The translations under genes and the position numbers were made by a program. Positions 32,753 through 41,205 of a stretch of DNA of 48,672 nucleotides are shown one piece after another (position 1 is the stretch's first letter; each line of letters opens with the position of its first letter). The DNA is from an uncultured Oscillospiraceae bacterium (GTDB lineage Bacteria > Bacillota > Clostridia > Oscillospirales > Acutalibacteraceae): the NCBI GenBank assembly GCA_900547305.1, contig URGH01000013.1, positions 1 to 48,672 on the forward strand, in the 5' to 3' direction. Under the pieces are notes generated by a model. The model did no database searches. It saw only the letters and a list, made by a program, of their open reading frames with translations, and had not been told where the DNA came from.

Positions 32753-32769
32753 TGTTATAAATTATAACA
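32753..32769. other. 17-bp perfect palindrome
   Basis: The sequence tgttataa-a-ttataaca lies 3' of the cupin gene. It is A/T-rich and could be a weak hairpin end for that gene. Confidence 0.3.
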
Positions 32770-32790
32770 AAATTGAATATTTTATCAGTA

Positions 32791-33114
32791 TCAGAAAGAC
32801 ACCGTAAGCTGCATTTTGAATTTTTCAATTCCGAACACAGCGTGCGGTATGCCCTTGGGCATTATAAGCGTTTCGCCCTCTGTTAAAATATATTCCTTAC
32901 CGCCCACGGTGAATTTGCCCTTACCGTCAAGCACCGTTACCATAGCGTCGCCGCCGGCTGAATGGGAGGAAATTTCCTCGCCCTTATCAAACGAAAAAAC
33001 CGTCATACTTACAAGCTCGTTTTGCACAAGCGTTTTGCTTACTACCTGACCCTCGCTGTAATCCACAAGGTCTTTTAAGCAAAGTGCTTTTTCTTTTTCA
33101 ATATTTTTATACAT
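32791..33114 (-). CDS. Single-domain cupin protein
   Basis: The 107-aa product is one cupin_2 domain. Motif 1 is degenerate (ISSHSAGGDAMVTVLDGKGKF, with one His), and motif 2 is GETLIMPKGIPHAV. Proteins of this kind bind a metal and a small ligand; a loss of one His makes an enzymatic role less certain. GGAGAG precedes the ATG and the gene has its own promoter. No partner gene lies alongside. Confidence 0.85.
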   Translation of the reverse strand: MYKNIEKEKALCLKDLVDYSEGQVVSKTLVQNELVSMTVFSFDKGEEISSHSAGGDAMVTVLDGKGKFTVGGKEYILTEGETLIMPKGIPHAVFGIEKFKMQLTVSF

Positions 33115-33144
33115 AATAACTCTCCGTTCTTCTGTTATAAACTT

Positions 33145-33173
33145 ATTATACTCTTTTATTTTTATTATATCAA
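33145..33173 (-). promoter_or_regulatory. Promoter of the cupin gene
   Basis: On the minus strand TTGATA (33173-33168) and TATAAT (33150-33145) are 17 bp apart, about 30 bp before the start codon. Confidence 0.65.
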
Positions 33174-33250
33174 GCGGACAAACCGCTTATTTTCAATTTG
33201 CTGTATAAAGCGGCGAAAGAACGGCATTTTCGGCAAAATGCAAGTGCTGC

Positions 33251-33304
33251 TTGACAAAATGTAAAGTGTATTTTATTGTTTGCAAGCGCAGATTATGATA
33301 TAAT
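33251..33304 (+). promoter_or_regulatory. Promoter region of the XRE regulator gene
   Basis: The best pair is TTGTTT (33276-33281) and TATAAT (33299-33304) with 17 bp between. A second candidate, TTGACA (33251-33256) and TATTGT (33274-33279), lies just upstream. Confidence 0.55.
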
Positions 33305-33334
33305 CAGAGTAAATTCTCAAAAGGAAGTGGCACG

Positions 33335-34399
33335 ATGTTATCTGATAATATCAGAAATTACCGTAAAGAAAATAATATGTCGCAGGATGAATTGGCTGAA
33401 AAGCTAGGAGTATCAAGACAAAGCATAAGCCTATGGGAAACCGGACAGACGCAGCCCACAATTGACAACATTATTGCCTTAGCTAAAATATTCAATGTTT
33501 CTTCGGATGAAATTTTAAAAGATACCGATAGCGTATGCGGCAGTATAAAGTCTTCTCAAGGTGGAGCGCCGCAAAAGAATAATAAGGCGAATAGCCGTTT
33601 GGCAATAATTATCGCCGCGGTTGCCGTTATTGTCATAGGTATCGTATCTGTTTCGGTAATTCTCGGCGGACGGCTGTTCGGTAAAACATCATCCGCCGAT
33701 AAAACGGTAAACAATTCCTCTGTTCAATCAGGAAGCTCTCAAACCGACAGCATAACAAGCAGGCAGGGCTCAGAGTCAGCCGTGTCCGCAACTTCAAAGG
33801 CTGGCAGCCCGAAAACAGGCACGTCATCGGTTAAAAGTAATGTCAGTACAGCGAGCAAAAGCGTTACGGCAGGCGCGTCGTCCGCAGCAGCTAAGACCGA
33901 GTCCCCAAATTTTGATTTATTTTCTTACTGTAAGGATTTCGCAATTAAAAAAGGCAAGCTGAACGGCGATTACACCATGTATCAGCAGCCCGCCGAAAAA
34001 TACGGCGGATATAAGGATGAATATTTTTCAATTTCTTATTGGGGCGACAGCAATATGGTGGAGTTTTGCCTGCATTGCCCGCTTAACGATACATACAGTA
34101 TTAATTTCTACTTGCGTATGAGGGGCGGTTACAACAAGAAATACGAATATCTGTCTTCATATTATTACAGGGATAACGGCGAAAGTGTAAAAAGCGCAAC
34201 GGGTTATATCGACCCTGCCGTATTTTCCGATAACTATCCTTTAAATTGCGATAAATACGAGGGCAACTTTAATGAACAGAATAAATTTATGGAAGACAGC
34301 AGGGTAGGAATTTGCGATTTAATACATTGCCTCAAAAAGTTTGCGGAAACGGAAAATATGGAATGCGGATTTTCTGCGTTTGATTTTGTTAACTTTTGA
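33335..34399 (+). CDS. Membrane-anchored XRE-family regulator
   Basis: AAGGAAG precedes ATG 33335. The 354-aa product starts with a classic XRE helix-turn-helix (MSQDELAEKLGVSRQSISLWETGQTQPTIDNIIALAKIF, about residues 15-55). A membrane helix lies at about residues 88-110 (LAIIIAAVAVIVIGIVSVSV), then a Ser/Thr-rich linker (110-190) and a C-terminal extracellular domain of ~160 residues that I do not recognise (FDLFSYCKDFAIKKGKLNGDY). DNA binding on one side of the membrane and a folded outer domain on the other suggest direct signalling across the membrane, as in other one-component membrane regulators. The target is unknown. Confidence 0.85.
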   Translation: MLSDNIRNYRKENNMSQDELAEKLGVSRQSISLWETGQTQPTIDNIIALAKIFNVSSDEILKDTDSVCGSIKSSQGGAPQKNNKANSRLAIIIAAVAVIVIGIVSVSVILGGRLFGKTSSADKTVNNSSVQSGSSQTDSITSRQGSESAVSATSKAGSPKTGTSSVKSNVSTASKSVTAGASSAAAKTESPNFDLFSYCKDFAIKKGKLNGDYTMYQQPAEKYGGYKDEYFSISYWGDSNMVEFCLHCPLNDTYSINFYLRMRGGYNKKYEYLSSYYYRDNGESVKSATGYIDPAVFSDNYPLNCDKYEGNFNEQNKFMEDSRVGICDLIHCLKKFAETENMECGFSAFDFVNF

Positions 34400-34420
34400 T
34401 ATTCAAATTTAAAAACAGCA

Positions 34421-34454
34421 GCCACCTATATCCGATTTATCGGATATAGGTGGC
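34421..34454. terminator. Bidirectional terminator between convergent genes
   Basis: A 16-bp perfect stem (34421-34436 with 34439-34454) lies between the ends of the XRE regulator gene and the dual helix-turn-helix gene. Confidence 0.75.
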
Positions 34455-34486
34455 TTGTACTATATATTCCGTTAATAATTTCCGTC

Positions 34487-36214
34487 TTATTCCTCAATTA
34501 CCGGGGGAATAAAAGTTTCTATTGCGCCGCGCAGCTTCGGGTGGCGAATTACAAAATGAATCGCGGGGGCGTTGCCCTTTGAAATCATAGCCCACTGCCC
34601 TTCGTGAATTAAAATCTGCAAATTTCTGAACGCGTTTGTCCTTGTAAATTCCGCGGTGTAATTTTCGTGCGCTTTTTGAAACTGCTCGGTCTGCTTTATA
34701 TGCTCTGAGTATTCGTCATAGCTAAGGCTTATATCCTTGCCGTAAAACATTCCCGAAAGGGGCAAGACAGCCGGGTGGCGCTCAAATTCTTCGCGGCTTA
34801 TAATCGGCATTTCATCTGTTATGCTGCCGTTTTCAAGAATTTTTTCCGCAATTTCGCGCTGCGAACGCGCAAATTCAAGAATTTTATTTTTATCTTCCGC
34901 CGGTATTTTACGGTTTTCAAGCAGTTTTTCAAGAAAATCCGCCCCCGCGGTATAAAGCGGCGGCACGGTTAGAATATTGCGGCGTTTGCCCGCGTTTTCC
35001 GCGTCGGCAAGCATAAACGCGTTCAGCCTGCGCGCGCCGTCCTCACGGTAAATTTCCATTAAGGGCGAGGCATTTTTCAAAAGGTCCTCGGCGCGTTTTT
35101 TATAGTACGCTATATCGTCCTTGGTTTTTGAAAGATAATACCTGCCGCGGTCATGATAGCCAGCAATAGCCTCGCCCGAGAGTGCCGCCGCGCCCGACAC
35201 CCGCAAAAAATGATTAAAAGCGCCGCTCTGCGTTTTTTTAAGGTAATAGGGGGATATTTGCCCCGTCATATACATGGGTATCCAACTTTCAAGCCCCAAC
35301 ATCATTTCCTCAAACGAGCGGTCAATATTATGTATATTGTTAAGGTGCAGCCCTTTTTTTAGCATTAGCGCCATTCCGTACATCCACTTTTTCGGAAAAT
35401 CGGGGTCCTTTGCCATTTCGGTCATAGGCATATCACTGTAAAGGGTAACGTCATCCTTTGATTTTGAAAGCACGGTCGCCTTTAAAAAATCGAGTTCGCT
35501 TTCCATCATCTCTTTCAGCCCGTAATAGTATTTTGAGGTGGGCAGCTGAAACGGCAGGGACGGTACTTTCATTTCGTCAAAGTGTATTGCCTTTATGTAT
35601 TCGTTTAAATCAAATTCATCCAGTTTTGAAAGAAATCCCGAAATGCCGCCGTTTTCGGTGTTGCCCGATTTTCCGCAAAGCAGCCATTCTTTAATTTTTT
35701 CGTATCTCACCGCGCGGTCGTCGGTTTCTTCGCCTATAAGCTCAGCCAACACGGCAAGTTCGGCGGGAGAATTTATCTCCCGTGCCACAAAGGAAGCCAC
35801 CGCCTCGGCAAACTGCTCGGGGTCGGCAGGGCGGCGCGAGCCGTTTCTGAAACGGAATATGGTTGAGCTGTCGTAATTTGTGCTGCGGCAAAGCTTTGAA
35901 ATATTTATATCAAGCACGGAAATCAGCGTATTAAAGTTGAGCCGCAGCTGCTCCTTATCGGCAGAAGCCAGTCCCTCGCAGTTAAGAAACTGCGCGCGTA
36001 TTTCTTCCGCACTAAGGTCGATTTTTTTATTTTCGGCAATGCCTGCCAGCGCATTTATAAGGGATGAGAAAGCCTCGCTTTCGGCATCGGGCAGCCTTTC
36101 ACCCGAGCGGTAGCGGCTTACGGTTGCCGCCGATATACCCGAAAGCTCGCTTAATTCCTTGGCGGTGCAGTCAAGCGTTTCTATATACTTGTTAAGCCTA
36201 TCGCAGAATTTCAT
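34487..36214 (-). CDS. Dual helix-turn-helix protein with large unknown C-terminal region
   Basis: The frame is open from 36259 but MKFCDRLNKYIETL at 36214 is the natural start of the XRE-like domain. The product is 575 aa. A first helix-turn-helix lies at about residues 13-40 (AKELSELSGISAATVSRYRSGERLP) and a second, similar one at about 99-126 (ISKLCRSTNYDSSTIFRFRNGSRRP). The remaining ~400 residues are mostly helical without a family I recognise; near the end are IHEGQWAMISKG and IHFVIRHPKLRGAIE. Two XRE-like units in one chain are unusual and could bind a single operator without dimerising. It diverges from the lipoprotein cluster at 36381, with a 34-bp palindrome in between. Confidence 0.75.
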   Translation of the reverse strand: MKFCDRLNKYIETLDCTAKELSELSGISAATVSRYRSGERLPDAESEAFSSLINALAGIAENKKIDLSAEEIRAQFLNCEGLASADKEQLRLNFNTLISVLDINISKLCRSTNYDSSTIFRFRNGSRRPADPEQFAEAVASFVAREINSPAELAVLAELIGEETDDRAVRYEKIKEWLLCGKSGNTENGGISGFLSKLDEFDLNEYIKAIHFDEMKVPSLPFQLPTSKYYYGLKEMMESELDFLKATVLSKSKDDVTLYSDMPMTEMAKDPDFPKKWMYGMALMLKKGLHLNNIHNIDRSFEEMMLGLESWIPMYMTGQISPYYLKKTQSGAFNHFLRVSGAAALSGEAIAGYHDRGRYYLSKTKDDIAYYKKRAEDLLKNASPLMEIYREDGARRLNAFMLADAENAGKRRNILTVPPLYTAGADFLEKLLENRKIPAEDKNKILEFARSQREIAEKILENGSITDEMPIISREEFERHPAVLPLSGMFYGKDISLSYDEYSEHIKQTEQFQKAHENYTAEFTRTNAFRNLQILIHEGQWAMISKGNAPAIHFVIRHPKLRGAIETFIPPVIEE

Positions 36215-36277
36215 ATTTTCACATCCGTAATGTTTTTTTACATTATACAACAAAACCATTAAAAAATAAAGTACAAA

Positions 36278-36311
36278 AATTTCCGTTTTGGCAAATGCCT
36301 TAACGGAAATT
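36278..36311. promoter_or_regulatory. 34-bp imperfect palindrome between divergent genes
   Basis: Outer arms aatttccgtt/aacggaaatt (10 bp, perfect) enclose ggc/gcc arms, with a TT/TT mismatch between. It is located between two start codons, not after a gene, so an operator is more likely than a terminator. The dual helix-turn-helix protein encoded alongside is the obvious candidate binder. Confidence 0.5.
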
Positions 36312-36380
36312 ATTTTTTCGTTAATATGGTATATATGCTAAAATATTTATGAGAATATTCTGTCTTGCAAGGAGAGAACG

Positions 36381-37514
36381 ATGAATATAAAATCAGAATT
36401 TAAAACGCGGGGTTTAGCCGCTCTTTTGCTTGCCTTTACTCTGCTTTGCGGGTGCGCGGATAAGGGCGGTAAAACCTCTGAACCTACTGCTGAAAAGGAT
36501 ACATCGCTTAACGCCTCAACACAGGCGGAGCCCGTAACGCTGGAGCAGGCGCTTTTAAAGGAGCGAGGTCGGCCTTATGACCAATCGGATTACAAAAAGA
36601 TTATCGGCGGCGAGGGCATTATTGATATAACCTCGGAATTTGATTGCTTTGTCGATCACTCTTACAGCACAGACATTGACAATATGATAGTTTCGGGCGG
36701 CAAGACCTACCGCGCAAACTTTAATTCGCCGCTTTCAAACGGCAAAAATATTCTGGAAACATTCACGCTGCCGTCAACCGCCGAGGTGAGGTATTGGGAC
36801 GCCACCTACGACGGCGAAATGTGCAATTTCTATTTTAAGGACGGCTCTGCCTATAAGCTCAGCGGTCAATCGCCGATTATGTCTTATATTCCCGAAAAAA
36901 TCGATACGGGAAAATACCCGCTTTTCAAAAAGGTTTACCGCTATTCATCAGACGGTAAAACGCTTACCGACTGCACCGCGGAATTTTTAAACGCCGATAA
37001 GGTTTACAGTCACCGTACGCCGATGTTAGCCATTATAGGCAAAAAGGTAAGCCTTATTGATACGGCAAAGTACCTTGATAAGGGCACTACCGGGTGGAAC
37101 TGGTACAGAGATATGGGCTGGCGGGAATATATAGCCTACGACCTTGATTTATCGGCTATAGGAAACGAGACACCGTTAAGGCTTTTCAACACCAATATTC
37201 TTATGACGAACTGCGCGTTTTATGAGATTGTGTATGCTTCTGAACCGCTTGATGATAATGATAAAAACGCACAGACAGCGCCCGACGGCTCGGTTTCGCC
37301 CTATTACCCCGCCGCGCAGCACCTTAACTGCAACCTTACTTTGAGAAAAATAACCCTGCTTACCAATTATTACAAGGATGTGCGCAATATCTGCACAAGC
37401 CATGTAATAACCGACGATTACACACTTCTGCCTATTTCGGAAATTATGACCGAGGGCTACGCCGAGTATTATAAATACGATTGCAACAAATTTTACAGCG
37501 CCTACCGTGATTAA
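36381..37514 (+). CDS. Putative lipoprotein, 377 aa, unknown function
   Basis: GGAGAG precedes ATG 36381. The signal peptide ends in a lipobox (LLCGC). A Thr/Ser/Glu-rich linker follows, then a ~320-residue domain I do not recognise, with beta-rich segments such as EVRYWDATYDGEMCNFYFKDGSAYKLSG and KVSLIDTAKYLDKGTTGWNWYRDMG. It is the first of three lipoprotein genes in a row (next start 16 nt after its stop). Confidence 0.75.
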   Translation: MNIKSEFKTRGLAALLLAFTLLCGCADKGGKTSEPTAEKDTSLNASTQAEPVTLEQALLKERGRPYDQSDYKKIIGGEGIIDITSEFDCFVDHSYSTDIDNMIVSGGKTYRANFNSPLSNGKNILETFTLPSTAEVRYWDATYDGEMCNFYFKDGSAYKLSGQSPIMSYIPEKIDTGKYPLFKKVYRYSSDGKTLTDCTAEFLNADKVYSHRTPMLAIIGKKVSLIDTAKYLDKGTTGWNWYRDMGWREYIAYDLDLSAIGNETPLRLFNTNILMTNCAFYEIVYASEPLDDNDKNAQTAPDGSVSPYYPAAQHLNCNLTLRKITLLTNYYKDVRNICTSHVITDDYTLLPISEIMTEGYAEYYKYDCNKFYSAYRD

Positions 37515-37530
37515 TAAAGGAGTAAAGCAT

Positions 37531-38634
37531 ATGAATTTCAATAAAAGAAAAATACTTCCGGCCGCTGTTTGCGCCCTGCTCGCGCTTTCCCTTACCGCCT
37601 GCGGCGGCAAAACCGTAAAGACTGAGCGCGGCATAAAGGTTACGCAAACAGCGGCGAAAGCGGTGCAGACCGAAAAATACGAAACCGCCGATTTCAGCAT
37701 TACAATACCGAAAGGCTGGAATGTAACTGCGGGCGGCGCGAATATTTATCACACCATACGCGTGAGCGACCCGAACGAGCCGCTCAACGGTATGTATATT
37801 CTTCTTAAAGCGGATTGCCTCTTGCACTCGCAGGCAGGCAAGGCGGCATATCAAAGCCTTTATAATAAGGGAAATACGCAATTGGCGTTGTTTGCAAACG
37901 CGGTTGTGCTTGAAAATCCCTCTACCGAGAATTTCTTTAAAATTTTCTCAGCCTATGGCGATTTCGCCTCTAAAATGGATACCACCTACGCGGGCTTTAC
38001 CTTCCCCCGTTACGACAATTTCACCGTGACCGACAGGTTTGCTTCAAACAGCAATTTAAAAGCCTATTCGCTCGGCGAGGAGCTTTTGCGCGCAACCTTT
38101 ACCGACGGCGGCAAGGAGGGCGAGGGAATGTTTTCTGCAAGCGTTGTGGATTTCGGCAGCTCGACTATATCTGACGGAACGGTTGTGGGCTATCAGCTGA
38201 AGCAGGCGGACGGCGGGTATTATATGGCGTATAACGTGGTGGCAATAACCGCCGCAAAGGACACATTTATAGAATGGGAAAGCGTGCTTACCGAATGTAT
38301 GAAAACGCTTGATTATTCGGAAAGCTTTGTAAACGCCACAAATCAGGCAAGCAATGAAAAGGTTGCGCTTTCAAAGCAGATAAGCCAAAACTTTAATCAG
38401 ACTATGGACGGCTTTATGTCATCATGGGAGAGCCGCAACAAAAGTCAGGATATTATGAGCCAAAAGCAGAGCGACGCGATACTCGGTTACGAGCGCGTTT
38501 ACGATACCGAGACAAACGAGGTTTATAAAGCTACTAACGGCTTTACCGATGTTTACGACGGCAAGCGCTATAAGCCCGTAACGGACGACAATATGTATAC
38601 CGAGCCTATAAGCGGCTATATTGAAAAGCAATGA
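37531..38634 (+). CDS. Lipoprotein A of a paralogous pair (PsbP/DcrB-like fold suspected)
   Basis: ATG 37531 follows AAAGGAG; the frame is open from 37507. The 367-aa product has a signal with lipobox LTACGG. The segment TADFSITIPKGWNVTAGG is typical of PsbP- or DcrB-like lipoproteins of uncertain function. The C-terminal ~110 residues (from NQTMDGFMSSWESRNKSQ to the end) are almost identical to the next gene's. Codon use matches the window average (ATA and GAA common). Stop and next start are 15 nt apart. Confidence 0.78.
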   Translation: MNFNKRKILPAAVCALLALSLTACGGKTVKTERGIKVTQTAAKAVQTEKYETADFSITIPKGWNVTAGGANIYHTIRVSDPNEPLNGMYILLKADCLLHSQAGKAAYQSLYNKGNTQLALFANAVVLENPSTENFFKIFSAYGDFASKMDTTYAGFTFPRYDNFTVTDRFASNSNLKAYSLGEELLRATFTDGGKEGEGMFSASVVDFGSSTISDGTVVGYQLKQADGGYYMAYNVVAITAAKDTFIEWESVLTECMKTLDYSESFVNATNQASNEKVALSKQISQNFNQTMDGFMSSWESRNKSQDIMSQKQSDAILGYERVYDTETNEVYKATNGFTDVYDGKRYKPVTDDNMYTEPISGYIEKQ

Positions 38635-38649
38635 AAAAGGGAGAAAACG

Positions 38650-39729
38650 ATGAACGCAAAAAGAATTACGGCGCTTGCGCTGGCTTTAATCATGACCCTG
38701 CTCCTTGCCGCTTGCGGCAGCAAGACCGGTGTGGACAGCGACAGCACAAAGCCGGGACAAACAGAGTCCGATACAAAAACAGATAAGCCGGAAAAAGGCG
38801 TTAAAATCACACCGACGGCCGCCAAGGCCGCCCAGACGGAGAAATACGAGACCGCTGATTTCAGCATCACCATCCCCAAGGGCTGGCAGGTCAAAACAGG
38901 CGGAGCGAACATGAGCTTTTCTGTCGTCGCATACGACCCCGATGAACCGCGCAACATTATATTTTATCGGCTGAAGCTTGAGCCGCTGCTGCACACGCAG
39001 GAGGGCAAGGAGGACTGGCAAAAAACATATAACAGGGGCAATACCCTCGTCAAAGATTTTGCCGATGCTCCGGTGCTGGAGAATCCGACCACCGAGGGTC
39101 TGTTCAAGGTCCTTGTTCCGGATTTCACTGTTACCGACCGTTGCCCCGCCTCCTCTGCCTACGGCACCCTTGCTCTGGGCGATGAGATCCTCCGCGCCAC
39201 ATTCACCGATTCCGGCGGCCCTGTCGAGGGCTTGTTCACCGCCAGTATTGTGGATTTCGGCAGCGTTCAGGGTTGGGACTTTGAAAATAATTTTAAGGAA
39301 ATAGACATTGGCTACTACATGGCGTACAATATAGCAATGGTCACGGCAGCCAAGGATTCCTTTTTGGATTGGAGCGAGCTGCTCCTCAAATGTATCAATA
39401 CCCTGCAATTTTCCGACAGTTTTGTCGCCGCTACCATTAAGGCAAGCGACGATCAGGTAAAGCAGTCCCAGCAGATCAGCCAAAATTTCAACGAAACTAT
39501 GGACGGTATCATGTCCTCCTGGGAGAACCGCAACAAAAGCTATGACATTATGAGCCAGAAGCAGAGTGACGCCACTCTCGGCTATGAGCGCGTTTACGAT
39601 ACCGAGACGAACGAGGTTTATAAAGCTACTAACGGCTTTACCGATGTGTATGACGGCAAGCGCTATAAGCCCGTGACCGACGACAATATGTATACCGAGC
39701 CTATAAGCGGCTATATTGAAAAACAATAA
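38650..39729 (+). CDS. Lipoprotein B, mosaic paralogue of lipoprotein A
   Basis: GGGAGAA precedes ATG 38650. The 359-aa product has lipobox LLAACGS and the same layout as lipoprotein A (TADFSITIPKGWQVKTGG). The last 144 bases (39586-39729) differ from lipoprotein A's at about seven positions by hand count. The middle (about 38810-39580) is unlike the rest of the window: Ile is mostly ATC, Gly/Ala/Pro codons end in C and GC is visibly higher, while the protein stays similar. This fits a mosaic: a gene from a GC-richer relative whose 3' end was overwritten by gene conversion from its neighbour, or the reverse. Confidence 0.78.
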   Translation: MNAKRITALALALIMTLLLAACGSKTGVDSDSTKPGQTESDTKTDKPEKGVKITPTAAKAAQTEKYETADFSITIPKGWQVKTGGANMSFSVVAYDPDEPRNIIFYRLKLEPLLHTQEGKEDWQKTYNRGNTLVKDFADAPVLENPTTEGLFKVLVPDFTVTDRCPASSAYGTLALGDEILRATFTDSGGPVEGLFTASIVDFGSVQGWDFENNFKEIDIGYYMAYNIAMVTAAKDSFLDWSELLLKCINTLQFSDSFVAATIKASDDQVKQSQQISQNFNETMDGIMSSWENRNKSYDIMSQKQSDATLGYERVYDTETNEVYKATNGFTDVYDGKRYKPVTDDNMYTEPISGYIEKQ

Positions 39730-39745
39730 ACGGAGGTTTTAAAAA

Positions 39746-40333
39746 ATGTCAGAATCAAGAGTTTTTATGTTAAACGGAGTAGACGTAGAAACGGTTGCCG
39801 CACGCCTTGAAAACTTTTTCCGCGGTGAAAAGGGAATGGATGTGCAAAGCTCCCGCACAACCGACGGTTACGTTATGCAGGCAAGTCAGCCGCAGGACAG
39901 CTGGAAAACCATTTCGGGAATGAGGCTTGCGGTATCTGTTCAAATGGCAGTTGTAGGCAATCAGATGAACGTAATGGTAGGCGAGGGGCAATGGTCGGAT
40001 AAAATAGGTGCGGGCGCAATAGGGCTGTTTATTGCATGGCCGCTTGCTATAACCGCGGGAATGGGCGCTTTTAAGCAGAAAAAGCTGCCTGCCGAAATTT
40101 TTCAGGTAATAGAAACCTGCATTTTATCGGGCGGTAAAACCGTTGTTGTAAACTCCGCAGGTGCCGTGGTGGCAGAGGGAGCGGTTGTTTGCCCGAATTG
40201 CAAAGCGCAAATGTCGGCGGGTGCAAAATTTTGCAGTAAATGCGGTGCAAAGCTTAATACTAAGTGCCCTAATTGCGGCGCAAATACAGCCGAGGGCAGC
40301 GCTTTTTGCTCGGAGTGCGGGCAAAAGCTGTAA
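39746..40333 (+). CDS. Double zinc-ribbon protein
   Basis: GGAGG precedes ATG 39746. The 195-aa product has an N-terminal ~130-residue domain (MLNGVDVETVAARLENFFRG) with a short membrane-like segment (IGAGAIGLFIAWPLAITAGMG), followed by two C-terminal zinc ribbons (CPNCKAQMSAGAKFCSKCG and CPNCGANTAEGSAFCSECG). It is probably the last gene of the lipoprotein cluster. The function is unknown. Confidence 0.8.
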   Translation: MSESRVFMLNGVDVETVAARLENFFRGEKGMDVQSSRTTDGYVMQASQPQDSWKTISGMRLAVSVQMAVVGNQMNVMVGEGQWSDKIGAGAIGLFIAWPLAITAGMGAFKQKKLPAEIFQVIETCILSGGKTVVVNSAGAVVAEGAVVCPNCKAQMSAGAKFCSKCGAKLNTKCPNCGANTAEGSAFCSECGQKL

Positions 40334-40361
40334 TTGCAAGCAATAAAATTTTAAAAAACTA

Positions 40362-40390
40362 TTGACGGCGGCGTTTTAAGTATGTAAAAT
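40362..40390 (+). promoter_or_regulatory. Promoter of azlCD
   Basis: TTGACG (40362-40367) and TAAAAT (40385-40390) are 17 bp apart, upstream of a leader hairpin and azlC. Confidence 0.65.
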
Positions 40391-40411
40391 ATTATTCGGT
40401 AATATTTGCAG

Positions 40412-40448
40412 CGCGGCGGGTACGGTATTTATTGCCGTACCCGCCGCG
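40412..40448 (+). promoter_or_regulatory. GC-rich 14-bp hairpin in the azlC leader (possible attenuator)
   Basis: A perfect 14-bp stem (40412-40425 with 40435-40448) and a 9-nt loop are followed by TTGTTTT. It lies after the promoter and before ATG 40477. It can therefore act either as the terminator for read-through from upstream or as an attenuator of azlCD itself. No clear alternative antiterminator was found by eye. Confidence 0.6.
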
Positions 40449-40476
40449 TTGTTTTAAGAAACGGCGTGTATTTTTA

Positions 40477-41205
40477 ATGTCAAACAACAAGGAATGGTAT
40501 TTTAAAGGATTAAGAGACGGTATTCCCATAGCGTTAGGCTATTTTGCCGTGGCGTTTACACTCGGAATAGCCGCGAAAAAAGCAGGACTCGGCGCGTTTC
40601 AGGCGTTTTTGGCGTCCGGGCTTACCAATGCCTCTGCCGGCGGGTATGCCGCCTTTACGCTTATAGGCTCGGGCGCGGCTTACATAGAGCTTGCAATAAC
40701 CGAACTTATTGTAAACGCGCGGTATTTGCTTATGTCCTGTGCATTAAGTCAAAAAATAGCGCCCGAAACCCCGCTTTTCCACCGCATGCTTATGGCTTTT
40801 GACGTAACCGATGAAATTTTCGGCATTTCCGTATCGGTCACGGGCACGCTCAACCCGTTTTACAATTACGGCGCTATGTCGGTCGCTATTCCCGGGTGGG
40901 CTTTCGGCACGCTTTTCGGGGTTATAATGGGCAACGTGCTGCCCGCGCGGCTTGTAAGCGCTTTAAGCGTGGGGCTTTACGGTATGTTTTTGGCAATAAT
41001 AATACCGCCCGCAAAGAAAAATAAGATTATAGCCGCGCTTGTTATAATTTCAATGGCTGCAAGCCTTGCTTTTTCAAAAATTCCGCTTTTGGCAAATGTT
41101 TCCGACGGAATGAAAATTATTATTCTAACGGTGGTAATTTCTCTGCTTGCGGCGGTGCTTTTCCCTGTAAAGGACGAAGAGGATGGGAACGCAAATGCAG
41201 CATAA
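40477..41205 (+). CDS. azlC: AzlC-family branched-chain amino acid exporter, large subunit
   Basis: ATG 40477 starts MSNNKEWYFKGLRDGIPIALGYFAVAFTLG, the usual AzlC opening; the longer frame from 40432 starts inside the leader hairpin. The 242-aa product has 6-7 membrane segments and the motifs FLASGLTNASAGGYAAF and ELIVNARYLLMS. With AzlD it exports branched-chain amino acids. The ribosome binding site is poor, and the leader hairpin may control expression. It overlaps azlD by 23 bases. Confidence 0.9.
   Translation: MSNNKEWYFKGLRDGIPIALGYFAVAFTLGIAAKKAGLGAFQAFLASGLTNASAGGYAAFTLIGSGAAYIELAITELIVNARYLLMSCALSQKIAPETPLFHRMLMAFDVTDEIFGISVSVTGTLNPFYNYGAMSVAIPGWAFGTLFGVIMGNVLPARLVSALSVGLYGMFLAIIIPPAKKNKIIAALVIISMAASLAFSKIPLLANVSDGMKIIILTVVISLLAAVLFPVKDEEDGNANAA

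Noticed and set aside
32753..32769. Perfect A/T palindrome as an operator
   Set aside because: It lies at gene 3' ends with no promoter nearby. A weak transcript end or chance is likelier.
38686..39726. 346-codon open frame on the minus strand across lipoprotein B
   Set aside because: It mirrors a lipoprotein gene with clear signal peptide, lipobox and paralogue. The long antisense frame is explained by the GC-rich codon use of that gene, and it has no ribosome binding site.
40432..40476. Longer azlC starting at 40432
   Set aside because: The TTG would lie in the loop of the leader hairpin, has no ribosome binding site, and adds residues not typical of AzlC.
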